Assembly: GCA_910589315.1 (NCBI GenBank)
Contig: CAJUTB010000019.1
Location: forward strand, 1 to 53,153
DNA from: an uncultured Oscillibacter sp.
GTDB lineage: Bacteria > Bacillota > Clostridia > Oscillospirales > Oscillospiraceae
Length of the DNA: 53,153 bases
Direction of reading: 5' to 3'
Every line of letters starts with the position of its first letter. Position 1 is the first letter of the stretch. The position numbers and the translations under genes are program-made. Shown here one piece after another: positions 32,783 through 41,514 of the stretch. A model generated the notes under the pieces. That model had not been told where the DNA came from and did not search any database. It saw nothing but the letters and a program-made list of their open reading frames with translations.

Positions 32783-35700
32783 TTATGCATTCAAAAAGGT
32801 TACATAGCGCATGAGCATGGCCGCGACCTGTCCGCGGGTGGTCCGCGCGCCGGGCGCAAGGGTTCCGTCTGCGTAGCCGCTCAGAATACCCGCTTCGACC
32901 GCCCAGCTCATGGCGTCCCGCGCATAGCCGCTGACCGCCGCCGCATCCGTATAGTTCAGCGAACGGTCCGCAGGGGCGGGACTGCCGGTGTAGCGGTACA
33001 GCATCGTAATCAGTTGCTCGCGGGTGACGGGGCCGCTGGGGTTCGCGCCGTCGCTTACGCCGTGAGCCTTCGCCCAGGCAATGCCTTTTTCATACGCGCT
33101 GCCCGTTGTGTCCGCGCCGTCGAAACGGGCCAGGACCGTCGCCCACATGGCGCGGGTCATCGGCGCGTCGGGGGCGAAGGTCTCCGCCGTTTTGCCGGAG
33201 AACAGTTCCCGGGCGGAAACAAAGTCGATGGCGTCGCCCGCCCAGTGGTTTACGGTGTCCGCAAAGGGCTTGCGGTTGTCCAGCAGCTTTACGGAAACGC
33301 CGTCGGAGACCGGCAGCACAATACCGTTTGCCGTGGGGAGAGAGGTTTTGAGAATCGTCTCCGTGCCGTCGGGATTCACCACGGCGGCCACAATGCCCGC
33401 GGCAGGCCGCTGCAAGGGGATTTCCACCGTCAGCGGCTGAAAACTGTCCGTGCGGATGGTAACGGTGGAGGAAATTCCCGCTTCCGCCGGAAGGGCGGGA
33501 ACCGGTACGGACACTTTTTCGCCGTTTTTGCGGGCCTCGTCCGCCAGCTTCGCGGGGAAGCGGACTTCCGCTCCGGCGTTGCCGTTTGGCGCGGTCTGCA
33601 CCTCTGCCGTCACGCCGTCGGCGCGCTTGACGGTGGTTTCGCTGGAGCCGTCCGGCTTTTTCACCGTTTTTACGGTGGAACCGTCCTTCGCTTTTTCGGT
33701 GGAGGTAACGGTCCCGTCCTTTTTCGTCTCAACGGTAATCTGGGAGCCGTCGGGGTTTCGGGTCGTCTGCGTGACGGCGCCGGTGTTGGGATTGGTGGTG
33801 GTAGTGGTTGAAGAACCGTCGGGGTTTTTCGTCGTGGTGCTGTTGGAGGACCCGCCGCCGGAACTGGACGGCCTGTCGGAAGAACCTCCGCCGGAGGAGC
33901 CGCCGCCCGAGGAGCCGCCGGCAGCCGGGATGGTTTCCTGAGCCGTCACGTAGCCGCAGGCCGTGCATTCCTTATGGCGGCGGCCGCTTTGGGAGGAAGT
34001 CGCCGCCTGGTCGATGATCCATTCGCCGGGCGTATGGGCGGCATAGCCGTTTTTCTGGCTGGGGTCGGTGATGGAACAGCCGCTGGAAGTGCAGTTGTGC
34101 CAGTGGTGGGAGGCGTTGCTGGTCCAGGCGGTTCCCCAGGCGTGGATATGCTGGGCGGGCGGCGTGGGCGGCGTGGTGGAGCCGGTGTCCTTGGTCCAGA
34201 TGGCCAGCAGGGTCACGTCATGGTCCGGCATCTGGAACCGCAGGTCGGAGCGGGTGCGGTCCGCCTCTGAGAGCGCGAGGGTGTTGGAGGCGTCCCAGGC
34301 GGCGAAGGTATAGCCGCTGTAAGCGCCTGCCTGCACCCGGACCTCGGCCCCCGCCGGATAGGAACCCGCGCCGGTTTCCGCGGCGTGGCTGTTCTGGACG
34401 GTTACTTGATAAACCGTGGGCTGGACCGGCGGTTCGGAGTCCGTAATTTGAATGGTATATGTTGTGGTTTTTTCCTGATACGTGACGGTAAGCGTCTGCT
34501 GTTCCGCCGCTTGGCTGGAATCAAAGCCGCTGACCATACCGGCAGTTACCGCCATGTCTTGGGTGGTGTTGTTGGAGAAATGAATGGTGATGGTCAGATT
34601 CGATACGTCCAGCGGCTCGTTGAGGGCGTAAACCGTTTTATGGTTTGTGCTTTTTAGGGAGATGGCTTGCACCGTCACCGTCGGGTCAACGTAGGCCGGA
34701 ACCGTGACAAGCGCGGACGCGCCCGCCTTGTGATCGTCGGTTTCCTTGTAGCGCACATAATACGTTCCGGCGGAAAGATTGCGGGTTTCGTTTTCGCCGC
34801 AGTCATAGGCCGGGGTGAAGTTCCCATTCTGGGAATACTCCATCGCCGCCGTGGTGCCGGTGATTTTGCCGTCTGTTCCGTTCGCGGAGGTGGGGGCTGT
34901 GCCGGCGAGGTTGGCAGGGGCCGCCGGACCGTCCGGTTTTTCGGCGGGAGGCGTGCCCACGGTCAGCTTTGCAGCAGCTGTCAGGGGCTGGCCGGTCGCG
35001 CTGTATTCTGCGGGAATGGTGATCTCAATCTGATAGACGCCGTCCGCTTTTGGAGTGGCGGAAAATCTTTCCTGACTATTTGTACCGTAGTCAATATCTA
35101 TCCATTTTAATCCATCTGTTTCCAGATAATTGCCGTCGCCTAATTCGGCCTCGCTTCCATTCACATAAATTGTATAAGGCATATCGGCCAAACCGGGTAA
35201 GGGATTTTCGGTTGTATATTCTACGGTTAAATATTCTCTTATTTCCGTATCAACGGAACCACCAGTGATTTCCTTATTTTCGAATTCAAATCTTACAACC
35301 TTCGTTTCTTCGGGGGAAGTTGTGGATTTCTGTAAGCTCCAATTACCATTGCCATCCCGTTTCAGTTCCCATTCTGCTGGGATGTTGAGTTTTCCAAGAC
35401 GGAAAGCATTCTCCGAAGACTTTACCGCCGTGAGGTAGGTGCGGCCTAACATCGTAGTGTCCGCCTGGCCGTTAAAAGTCACCTCGGTCTCGCCCTCTAC
35501 GTCGCCGGAAACGGTCAGGGTTTGCGATTTACCCAGTATCAAAGAGCCGCCGCCTATGAAGCAGTCAACGGTAATATTTCCAAGCTCGGCAACGTTCAGT
35601 TTCGCGCCGCTGGCGACCGAAAGCGTTGCGCCGTCCCGCAAGGAACTGCCTTGCGACAGGGCAACGTTTCCCGCAGTTACCGTCAGATTGGAAATATTGT

Positions 35701-36568
35701 TAAAGTTGACGTTCGCCTGGTTTCCGCCGCCGCTGTACTGCACGTCAACCGTCGGCGTACCGCCCCCGTTTACATGCGGAACCTTGCCGCTGATCAAGGT
35801 ACGCCCACTAACGGTGTAATTTTCCGGATCTGGAATCGTCCGTTTGGTAGCGAGAGGGCCTTCCGGGTTTTTCCGCTGTGCGCCGCAGGCATAAATCTCA
35901 CCCAAAGCTGTGGAACTTGCGCTGCCCTCTATGATAATTTCAGCGTCGCCCACATACTCGTTTGGAGGTCCGTTTTGGTCGCTGGTGTCTACCGTCATGC
36001 CGCCCATGCAGAGATTGCCGGCATAGATATTCCCGGAACCGAATGAATTGTCTCCCTGAAGCGTAGTTGTTCCCTTGATGATAAGGGTTCCCTTTGTACC
36101 GCAGGAAGGCATTTGTGCTTCCAAATTTTCATTGTTGCTGTTTATGAAACCGCCGCAAAAAAGATCAAATGAGTGATTTCCGCACTTTACGTTTTCCAGT
36201 GTCAATGTATGTCCGTTTGCCATGATAAGATTACGGACCGTGCCGCTGAATGACAATGTTATGTCACGAAATGTTACATTGGATCCCAAAATAATGCCGC
36301 CCGCGCCAATCTCAACGTTTCCGCCTTGGATAGTAAGCTCCTTCTCAATTACCAGCGGAGTATCCGTAGAGTATTGGATGACGTTTGGGGTGCCTTGAAT
36401 CTGAATCGTGTCGCCGTTCTGGACACTAGAGTTTTTGATCAACGCTTCCAAGTCCCCGCCGGATGGAAGTGTATGCACCGTTCCGGCAGCGAAGCCGAAC
36501 GGTGAGAACAGCACAGCGGTTACACAAACGGCCAATAAGGCCGCCAGCAATCGTTTATGGTGTTTCAT
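32783..36568 (-). CDS. giant secreted SLH protein with beta-helix, Ig-like and repeat regions
   Basis: 1261 residues. A signal peptide (MKHHKRLLAALLAVCVTAVLF, Phe-Gly-Phe-Ala-Ala cleavage near 28) leads into a beta-helix-like region to about 400 with ITLSFSGTVRNLIMANGHTLTLE-type strands. Further on are a Big_3-like Ig domain near ISLKSTNHKTVYALNEPLDV, an InlB-type B-repeat (VQAGAYSGYTFAAWDASN), a Cys-pair segment ending ECTACGYVTAQET, and a Gly/Ser linker. A threonine-rich NPDGS-type repeat block follows, then three SLH motifs (about 1101-1261; KPFADTVNHWAGDAIDF, PVTREQLITMLYRYTG, TTRGQVAAMLMRYVTF). It is surface-attached through SLH domains, a further customer of CsaB pyruvylation. Adhesion or polysaccharide contact is inference. 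AAGGGA lies 10 bases upstream of the ATG, a modest ribosome binding site. Confidence 0.9.
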   Translation of the reverse strand: MKHHKRLLAALLAVCVTAVLFSPFGFAAGTVHTLPSGGDLEALIKNSSVQNGDTIQIQGTPNVIQYSTDTPLVIEKELTIQGGNVEIGAGGIILGSNVTFRDITLSFSGTVRNLIMANGHTLTLENVKCGNHSFDLFCGGFINSNNENLEAQMPSCGTKGTLIIKGTTTLQGDNSFGSGNIYAGNLCMGGMTVDTSDQNGPPNEYVGDAEIIIEGSASSTALGEIYACGAQRKNPEGPLATKRTIPDPENYTVSGRTLISGKVPHVNGGGTPTVDVQYSGGGNQANVNFNNISNLTVTAGNVALSQGSSLRDGATLSVASGAKLNVAELGNITVDCFIGGGSLILGKSQTLTVSGDVEGETEVTFNGQADTTMLGRTYLTAVKSSENAFRLGKLNIPAEWELKRDGNGNWSLQKSTTSPEETKVVRFEFENKEITGGSVDTEIREYLTVEYTTENPLPGLADMPYTIYVNGSEAELGDGNYLETDGLKWIDIDYGTNSQERFSATPKADGVYQIEITIPAEYSATGQPLTAAAKLTVGTPPAEKPDGPAAPANLAGTAPTSANGTDGKITGTTAAMEYSQNGNFTPAYDCGENETRNLSAGTYYVRYKETDDHKAGASALVTVPAYVDPTVTVQAISLKSTNHKTVYALNEPLDVSNLTITIHFSNNTTQDMAVTAGMVSGFDSSQAAEQQTLTVTYQEKTTTYTIQITDSEPPVQPTVYQVTVQNSHAAETGAGSYPAGAEVRVQAGAYSGYTFAAWDASNTLALSEADRTRSDLRFQMPDHDVTLLAIWTKDTGSTTPPTPPAQHIHAWGTAWTSNASHHWHNCTSSGCSITDPSQKNGYAAHTPGEWIIDQAATSSQSGRRHKECTACGYVTAQETIPAAGGSSGGGSSGGGSSDRPSSSGGGSSNSTTTKNPDGSSTTTTTNPNTGAVTQTTRNPDGSQITVETKKDGTVTSTEKAKDGSTVKTVKKPDGSSETTVKRADGVTAEVQTAPNGNAGAEVRFPAKLADEARKNGEKVSVPVPALPAEAGISSTVTIRTDSFQPLTVEIPLQRPAAGIVAAVVNPDGTETILKTSLPTANGIVLPVSDGVSVKLLDNRKPFADTVNHWAGDAIDFVSARELFSGKTAETFAPDAPMTRAMWATVLARFDGADTTGSAYEKGIAWAKAHGVSDGANPSGPVTREQLITMLYRYTGSPAPADRSLNYTDAAAVSGYARDAMSWAVEAGILSGYADGTLAPGARTTRGQVAAMLMRYVTFLNA

Positions 36569-36671
36569 AGAATAATTTCCCTTCTGCCCTGTGTTGCCAG
36601 GGCGGCCCTCGTGATTTTCTTACCCATGTCCCCCATCGAAGATACCGTTATCTCTCGACAGGGTATTAGGA

Positions 36672-36700
36672 AGTATATCAAAAGATACCTGCATTTACAA
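36672..36700 (-). promoter_or_regulatory. promoter of the giant SLH gene
   Basis: TTGTAA (36700-36695) and TATACT (36677-36672) with 17 bases between, giving a leader of about 95 bases. The gap 36701-36798 shows nothing else. Confidence 0.7.
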
Positions 36701-36798
36701 GAGGTTCTGGGAAAAAACTTCCAGAAAACGGGGCGGAATGATTTTCCAGTTTCCGGCGCGATTTTACCCGTGCAGCCAGTGTCCCGGACAACCGGAAA

Positions 36799-36826
36799 GG
36801 ACGGCCGCCCTTTCCGGCGGCCGTCC
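36799..36826 (-). terminator. terminator of yjdF
   Basis: GGACGGCCGCC / GGCGGCCGTCC with a 6-base loop, followed by TTTCC on the minus strand, just after the yjdF stop. Confidence 0.65.
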
Positions 36827-36837
36827 TGCTGTTTGCA

Positions 36838-37257
36838 TCAATGCCCGTTGTGTTTCCGGACGCGCTTTGCTTGGCGGAGCGCGTATTTCCGGTCTTGTTC
36901 CGCCTGCCGTTCCGCTTTTGTACGCTGGCGGCGGGCGGCCTTTCCTTCTGCCTGCTGGAGCTTTAACGCCTGCTGTGCTTTCGTTCCGGGGCCGCGGGCC
37001 TCCAGCGTCCTGCGAATTTCCCTCTGCCGCCGTTTGGGGTTCGTTCCGGTCTCCGGCGAGCGGACTCCCCCCAGCGGCGGGCTGAAGCGCAGCTTTCGCC
37101 AGTTTTCCAGAAGCCAGGCATATATCTGCCCGTCCGTGGGTTCCGCGCCGAACACAATCCGGCAGACCTCCCAGGAGCGCGCGTCTCCCCGCTCATAAAG
37201 GCATATCCAGAAGGGCGGGTCAAAACAAACGGTGAGTTTCGTATAACCGGTTTCCAT
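36838..37257 (-). CDS. yjdF: YjdF-family protein (DUF2992)
   Basis: 139 residues. The pattern is that of the YjdF/DUF2992 family: a beta-rich start (KLTVCFDPPFWICLYER, then CRIVFGAEPTDGQIYAWLLENW, then LRFSPPL) and a long basic helix NPKRRQREIRRTLEARGPGTKAQQALKLQQAEGKAARRQRTKAERQAE ending in RKHNGH. The function is unknown; in other Firmicutes its mRNA carries a riboswitch that responds to azaaromatic compounds. The start at 37257 has AAGGAGG 6 bases upstream, and that ribosome binding site is also the sequence captured by the riboswitch. The frame is open to 37299 but that is inside the leader. It follows trpZ of the T-box operon and may share its transcript. Confidence 0.92.
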   Translation of the reverse strand: METGYTKLTVCFDPPFWICLYERGDARSWEVCRIVFGAEPTDGQIYAWLLENWRKLRFSPPLGGVRSPETGTNPKRRQREIRRTLEARGPGTKAQQALKLQQAEGKAARRQRTKAERQAEQDRKYALRQAKRVRKHNGH

Positions 37258-37263
37258 AAAAAT

Positions 37264-37373
37264 CCTCCTTTTTGCGTAAACCATCGGGAGAATGGACAAC
37301 CAAGGAGGTATGGTTACTGATACCCGTTCGGGTACGTCCGGACTACCGACCGGACCGTGTTTTTCTCTCCCGC
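37264..37373 (-). ncRNA. yjdF-type riboswitch
   Basis: The leader is closed by CGGGAGA (37372-37366) with TCTCCCG (37291-37285) and contains three hairpins: GTCCGG/CCGGAC, TACCC/GGGTA and AACCA/TGGTT. The loop of the last holds CCTCCTT (37308-37302), an exact complement of the ribosome binding site AAGGAGG (37270-37264). Translational control by masking the ribosome binding site is therefore visible directly. Placement ahead of yjdF matches the known yjdF motif RNA that senses azaaromatics. I recognise the family by context and structure, not by a covariance search. Confidence 0.85.
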
Positions 37374-37381
37374 TCAGGAAC

Positions 37382-38146
37382 TTATTGGGTTGAAATGCGG
37401 TTGAACATGGACAGAATTTCGTCCATAGAGGTGTTTTTCTTCGCCTCTCCGGCCCGGTCCAGAACGATGCTGCCCTGATACATCATCAAAATCCGGTCGC
37501 CGTACTCCACGGCATGGCGGAGGTTATGCGTTACCATCATGGCCGTGAGGCTCTTTTCCCGGATGATCCGGTCCGTCAGGCCCATGATGATCTCGGCGGT
37601 TTTCGGGTCCAGGGCGGCGGTGTGTTCGTCGAGAATCAGAAAGCGCAGCGGCGTCATGGACGCCATCAGCAGCGAAACGGCCTGCCGCTGTCCGCCGGAG
37701 AGGGACCCCATTCGGACATCCAGCTTGTCCTCCAGGCCCAAATCCAGGGCCCGGAGCTGGTCCCGGTAAAAATCAACGCGGCTGCGGTTCACGGCGCGGG
37801 TGAGATTGAACGGTTTGCCCTTGTTGTCCGCCAGGGACAGGTTTTCCAGCATTGTCAGATTCGGGCAGACGCCCGCCGACGGGTTCTGATACACGCGGCC
37901 CATGTTGGCATACCGCTGGTAATCCTTCCGCTTGGCAATGCTCTGCCCGTCTATGCGGACGTCGCCGCTTTCCAGGGGAATCGTGCCGCAGATGATGTTT
38001 AACAGGGAGGTTTTTCCGCTGCCGTTGCCGCCTACGATGGCGACAAACTGCCCCTCGTCCACTGTGAGGGAGAAATCCTGAAACAGGCGGTGTTCCATAA
38101 CGGTTCCGGGATTGTAAATCTTGGTGATGTTCTGAACCTCAAGCAT
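37382..38146 (-). CDS. trpZ: ABC transporter ATPase, TrpZ-like (T-box copy)
   Basis: 254 residues: Walker A GGNGSGKTS (near 40), signature LSGGQRQ, Walker B FLILDEHTAALD and the H-loop MVTHNL. It pairs with the permease upstream, whose last 8 bases (ATGCTTGA) overlap its start. Ribosome binding site GAGGA is 8 bases upstream. It is about half identical by eye to the ATPase at 41600-42394. The gene is last in the T-box-controlled operon, 125 bases before yjdF. Confidence 0.9.
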   Translation of the reverse strand: MLEVQNITKIYNPGTVMEHRLFQDFSLTVDEGQFVAIVGGNGSGKTSLLNIICGTIPLESGDVRIDGQSIAKRKDYQRYANMGRVYQNPSAGVCPNLTMLENLSLADNKGKPFNLTRAVNRSRVDFYRDQLRALDLGLEDKLDVRMGSLSGGQRQAVSLLMASMTPLRFLILDEHTAALDPKTAEIIMGLTDRIIREKSLTAMMVTHNLRHAVEYGDRILMMYQGSIVLDRAGEAKKNTSMDEILSMFNRISTQ

Positions 38147-39080
38147 GGATAATTTCCTCTCCCTTCCGTCCGGACAGGACCAGCACCAGCAGGAACAACG
38201 CCGCCGTGACGAGCTTCATCATATTTGCGGGCAGACCCGCGCTCAGGGCCGCCTGGACGCAGAGCTTATACAAAATACTGCCGGATATTACCGCCGTGGT
38301 TCCCGCGGGAACCGCGAGCCAGCGCAGTGCTTTGCGCTTTTGCAGGGTACGGGCGGCGGGGGAGGCGGCGTAAACGTTCCGAATGGAGATACCGATGATG
38401 ACGGCCGCTAAACCGTAGACCAGCTGTCCGGTGCCCATGGTGGCGGAGAAACTGCGCTGTTCGTGACATACGATGCACCCGCCCAGGGAAACCAGCGCGT
38501 TGGACACCACCAGTCCCAGGAGCTTTACGGAACCGCGGTCCTTGGCGAGGGTCGTGACCAGACCGGGATTGTCGCCCACCGCCCGGAGAAGCAGGCCGGA
38601 TTTTGTGCGGAAGTAAGCGTCCAGAGCCAGCTTTACCACCACAACCACCACCAGGGAAACCACCAGTTTCCGGCCCATGGTGTTGAGTCCGCCGAAAATG
38701 GACATGACCGGTGCGGAGGTGAAGATGGTGTCGATGTCCCGTGGAACCGTCAGATTAGAGCCTGCTATTTGCAGGTTGATGGAAAACAGGGCCGTCATGG
38801 TGATGATGCCCGCCAACAGGTTGCGGACGCCCAGCTTGACGTGGATAACGCCGGTAAACAAGCCCGCGGCGGCCCCGGCCAGCATGGCCAGCGGAAGGGT
38901 GAGCCACGCCTGGACGCCGTTTGTCAGAAGCACCGCCGTCACCGCCGCACCCAGGGGAAAGGCGCCGTCAACGCCAAGGTCGGGGAAGTCCAGAATGGAA
39001 TATGTGATATAAACGCCGAAGGAAATCAGCGCGTAAATCAACCCTTGGGTGAGCGTGCTGATCAACAGCTCCAGAAGCAT
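38139..39080 (-). CDS. trpY: ABC transporter permease, TrpY-like (T-box copy)
   Basis: 313 residues, 8-9 predicted membrane segments, of the branched-chain/ribose permease type (BPD_transp_2). It opens LISTLTQGLIYALISFGVYITYSILDFPDLGVDGAFPLGAAVTAV and has the loop LRAVGDNPGLVTTLAKD, the contact for the ATPase. It is similar to the paralogue at 42387-43337. GAGGAGG lies 8 bases before the ATG. Predicted tryptophan or related aromatic import rests on the T-box, not on the protein itself. Confidence 0.9.
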   Translation of the reverse strand: MLLELLISTLTQGLIYALISFGVYITYSILDFPDLGVDGAFPLGAAVTAVLLTNGVQAWLTLPLAMLAGAAAGLFTGVIHVKLGVRNLLAGIITMTALFSINLQIAGSNLTVPRDIDTIFTSAPVMSIFGGLNTMGRKLVVSLVVVVVVKLALDAYFRTKSGLLLRAVGDNPGLVTTLAKDRGSVKLLGLVVSNALVSLGGCIVCHEQRSFSATMGTGQLVYGLAAVIIGISIRNVYAASPAARTLQKRKALRWLAVPAGTTAVISGSILYKLCVQAALSAGLPANMMKLVTAALFLLVLVLSGRKGEEIIHA

Positions 39081-39142
39081 GGCAAACGCCTCCTCACGTG
39101 ATAATTGACAATGGATAACCGGGAATGGACCCTGCGCGGGGG

Positions 39143-39985
39143 TCAGCGGATGGTGTTGCGAAGGACGCCGATTTTTTCGATTTCACATTCGACCACATCG
39201 CCGGGATGCAGGAACTTGGGCGGCTCAAAGCCCATGCCGACGCCCGCCGGGGTGCCGGTGGCAATGATCGTGCCGGGGAGCAGGGTCATGCCCTGGGTGA
39301 GTTCCGCAAGGATGGCGGGAATGGTGTGAATCAGAAGGGAGGTGTTGGAATCCTGCCGGGGTTCGCCGTTGATGCGGGAGGAAATCTTCAGCGCGGGGGG
39401 AAACGCCGTCTCATCCGCCGTCAGAATGCAGGGACCCATCGGGGTAAAGCCGTCCAGGCTCTTTCCGAAATACCACTGCATATGGCCCGTCTGCAAATCG
39501 CGGGAGGACATATCGTTCAAAACCGTATAGCCGAAGATATAGTCGCCGGCCTCCTCCGGCTTGACGTTCTTCGCGGTTTTGCCAATGATCACCGCCAGCT
39601 CCGCTTCGTAGTCCAGCCGCTCCACCAGGCCCTGGTGGCTGGGGATTTCGGTATCCGGCGCGGCGGCTTCCGAAACCCGCTTGGAGAAATATACGGAAAC
39701 CGGTTTTTCCTTGGAAAAGGCCCGGCCATTGTAGCGGGCGGATTCCTCCGCGTGGTCTACATAGTTCATGCCCAGGCAGATCACATCCTGACGGGGGCGG
39801 GGCACCGGAGCCAGGAGAGTTACGTCTGCAAGGGGGACCGTTTTTTCGGAGACCGCCCCTTTCACTGCCGGGAGTCCGGCTTCAATCAGCGCATTCATGT
39901 CCGGATACGGCAGGAACATTACGCCGTTGTCCGTAAGCACGCCTACGCGTTGGGTTCCTTCATAGAGACAAGTGACCAGTTTCAT
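39143..39985 (-). CDS. fumarylacetoacetate hydrolase-family protein
   Basis: 280 residues with the FAH C-terminal fold: ICLGMNYVDHAEE, the metal-binding pair LDYEAELAVIIGKTAK (two glutamates) and GYTVLNDMSSRDLQ, and the typical ending ATGTPAGVGMGFEPPKFLHPGDVVECEIEKIG. Members split or tautomerise beta-diketo or 2-oxo acids such as acylpyruvates and oxaloacetate. It lies between trpX and trpY of a Trp-T-box importer, so a role on an aromatic catabolite or imported 2-oxo acid is an inference. AAGGAG lies 8 bases before the ATG. Exact substrate unknown. Confidence 0.88.
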   Translation of the reverse strand: MKLVTCLYEGTQRVGVLTDNGVMFLPYPDMNALIEAGLPAVKGAVSEKTVPLADVTLLAPVPRPRQDVICLGMNYVDHAEESARYNGRAFSKEKPVSVYFSKRVSEAAAPDTEIPSHQGLVERLDYEAELAVIIGKTAKNVKPEEAGDYIFGYTVLNDMSSRDLQTGHMQWYFGKSLDGFTPMGPCILTADETAFPPALKISSRINGEPRQDSNTSLLIHTIPAILAELTQGMTLLPGTIIATGTPAGVGMGFEPPKFLHPGDVVECEIEKIGVLRNTIR

Positions 39986-40042
39986 GTTTCATTCTCCTTC
40001 ATGTTAAAAAATGTTCTTGTTTTCAGGGGGGCGGTCCCCGGT

Positions 40043-41059
40043 TTATTCGTTGACTTCAATGGCGTTGGCAGAAACGGCGCCGGGTATGGCAAGGCCCATA
40101 GCGTCCAGAGCCTCCGAATTGATATACAAATCATAGTTTTCAATCGCTTCGTAGGGAAGATCCTGGCAGGCGGCTTCGCCGCGGAGAATCTTTGCGGCCA
40201 TTTGACCGGTCTGAACGCCCAGCTTGATATAATCCAGGCCCGCGCCGGCCACACAGCCCAGTTTCATTTGCTCAATCTCCGAGCCGTAGACCGGGACGCC
40301 CGCTTCGTTGGTCTTTTCCAGGATCGCCGGAAGTACGCCCACCACCGTGTTGTCCGTCAGGTTGGAAATGCAGTCCACGCCTTTGGAAAGCAGCGTATCC
40401 ACCGCCTGGGTGACTTCGGACTGCTCCAAAACGCCCACCGTCTCAATGGTGAACCCATAGTCCGCCGCTTTTTCCTCGTAAACGCCGACGGAATACACGG
40501 AATTGGCTTCGCTGGTGGTGTAGACAATGCCAATGGTTCCGGCGTTGGGCTGAAGCTGGCGGATCAAATCCAATTGTCCCTCTACGGGCAGTACGTCGGA
40601 TGTGCCGGTGATGTTGCCGGAATCCAGGTTCGCGCCTACGGGATCGGTAATGGCGGTGAAAATAACGGGAATGTCTTTGTCCTCCGCGGCGGCAAAGCAG
40701 GCGGTGGCGGAGGGGGTGGCAATGGCGGCCATCAGGTCGACGCCCATCGCGGAAAAGGTGGCGCCGATCTGCGTGGCTATGTTGTCGTCGAAGCCCGCGT
40801 TTTGGTATTCAATCGTATAATCGACGCCTTCCACCAGTCCCGCTTCTTCCAGTCCCTGGAGGAAACCGGTGCGGCAGTTGTCCAGGGAGGCGTGTTCGCC
40901 ATACTGAGAAATGCCGATCACCAGCGGCTTTTCTTCGCCGCCGTCCGGGGCGTCGGGGGCATCGGAGCCGCCGGAAGCGGCTTCGCCGCAGGCGGCCAGG
41001 GAGAGGGCGAGGGTCAATGCCAGAAGGCCAGAGTAAAATTTCTTCAGCGTTTTCATCAT
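40043..41059 (-). CDS. trpX: TrpX-like ABC substrate-binding lipoprotein (T-box copy)
   Basis: 338 residues of the ABC_sub_bind (TrpX) family: a lipobox LAAC (near residue 24) followed by a Gly/Asp-rich linker, then KPLVIGISQYGEHASLDNCRTGFLQGLEEAG, IATPSATACFAAAEDKDIPVIFTAITDPVGANL, TSDVLPVEGQLDLIRQLQP and TTSEANSVYSVGVYEE. Members bind tryptophan or related ligands and supply TrpYZ. It is the first gene after the T-box leader, with GGAG 7 bases upstream. Compare the paralogue at 43463-44515. Confidence 0.9.
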   Translation of the reverse strand: MMKTLKKFYSGLLALTLALSLAACGEAASGGSDAPDAPDGGEEKPLVIGISQYGEHASLDNCRTGFLQGLEEAGLVEGVDYTIEYQNAGFDDNIATQIGATFSAMGVDLMAAIATPSATACFAAAEDKDIPVIFTAITDPVGANLDSGNITGTSDVLPVEGQLDLIRQLQPNAGTIGIVYTTSEANSVYSVGVYEEKAADYGFTIETVGVLEQSEVTQAVDTLLSKGVDCISNLTDNTVVGVLPAILEKTNEAGVPVYGSEIEQMKLGCVAGAGLDYIKLGVQTGQMAAKILRGEAACQDLPYEAIENYDLYINSEALDAMGLAIPGAVSANAIEVNE

Positions 41060-41100
41060 GCATTCTCCAATCTTGTTTCAAATTCTACGGCATCCAAATT

Positions 41101-41172
41101 TCAATTCGCACGGGAATTCCCGGAAAAATTCTCCAAAACCACGTTCCGCCATCGTTTCGTGTACAGTTTCAT
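41101..41172 (-). CDS. possible 23-residue leader ORF
   Basis: MKLYTKRWRNVVLENFSGNS followed by RAN. GAAGGAG lies 10 bases before the ATG at 41172, and it lies between the T-box terminator and trpX. It contains one Trp codon. It could be a leader peptide, a remnant of a deleted gene, or chance. I see no known family. Confidence 0.25.
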   Translation of the reverse strand: MKLYTKRWRNVVLENFSGNSRAN

Positions 41173-41195
41173 AGGAACCCATCTCCTTCCAGAAA

Positions 41196-41479
41196 AACAA
41201 AAAAGCCCCGTCCCGATTTGGGACAAGACTTCCATCCTGCGGTGCCACCCAAGTTGACGCAAACGCGCCCGCTCGTCTCACATACTTCCATATGTGCCGC
41301 GCTGGTAACGGGTGCGGTCCCCGTCAGCCGCTACTGGGCGCTTTTTCAAAGGCCGTTCGCTCTGCCCTCGCAAGTCCATTCGCCGGAACGTCTCCCGCAG
41401 CGGTTCCACCACTCCGCCGCTCTCTGAAGGGGGAACACCCTTCCGGTTACTCCTCTTGTTCACAGGTTTTCCTTGATCA
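41196..41479 (-). ncRNA. T-box leader with UGG (Trp) specifier
   Basis: The T-box sequence GGGTGGCACCGC (41250-41239) is followed by a perfect 12-bp terminator hairpin (41231-41203) ending in a T run. Stem I contains AGAGAGCGGCGG, and the 3' side of the specifier loop reads GAA-TGG-AC (TGG at 41378-41376), the usual GAA-codon-A setting, so tRNA(Trp) is the likely sensor. It controls trpX-FAH-trpY-trpZ. Uncharged tRNA(Trp) would favour antitermination and importer expression. Read from sequence only; stem boundaries are approximate. Confidence 0.9.
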
Positions 41480-41485
41480 TTTTGC

Positions 41486-41514
41486 ATTATACGGATTCTG
41501 TGAACAAATGTCAA
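41486..41514 (-). promoter_or_regulatory. promoter of the T-box operon
   Basis: Consensus TTGACA (41514-41509) and TATAAT (41491-41486) with 17 bases between, directly ahead of the T-box leader. Confidence 0.92.

Noticed and set aside
39125..41257. A 710-codon open frame on the plus strand across FAH and trpX
   Set aside because: The opposite strand holds two clear gene families with proper starts; this frame has a degenerate Gly/His-rich product.
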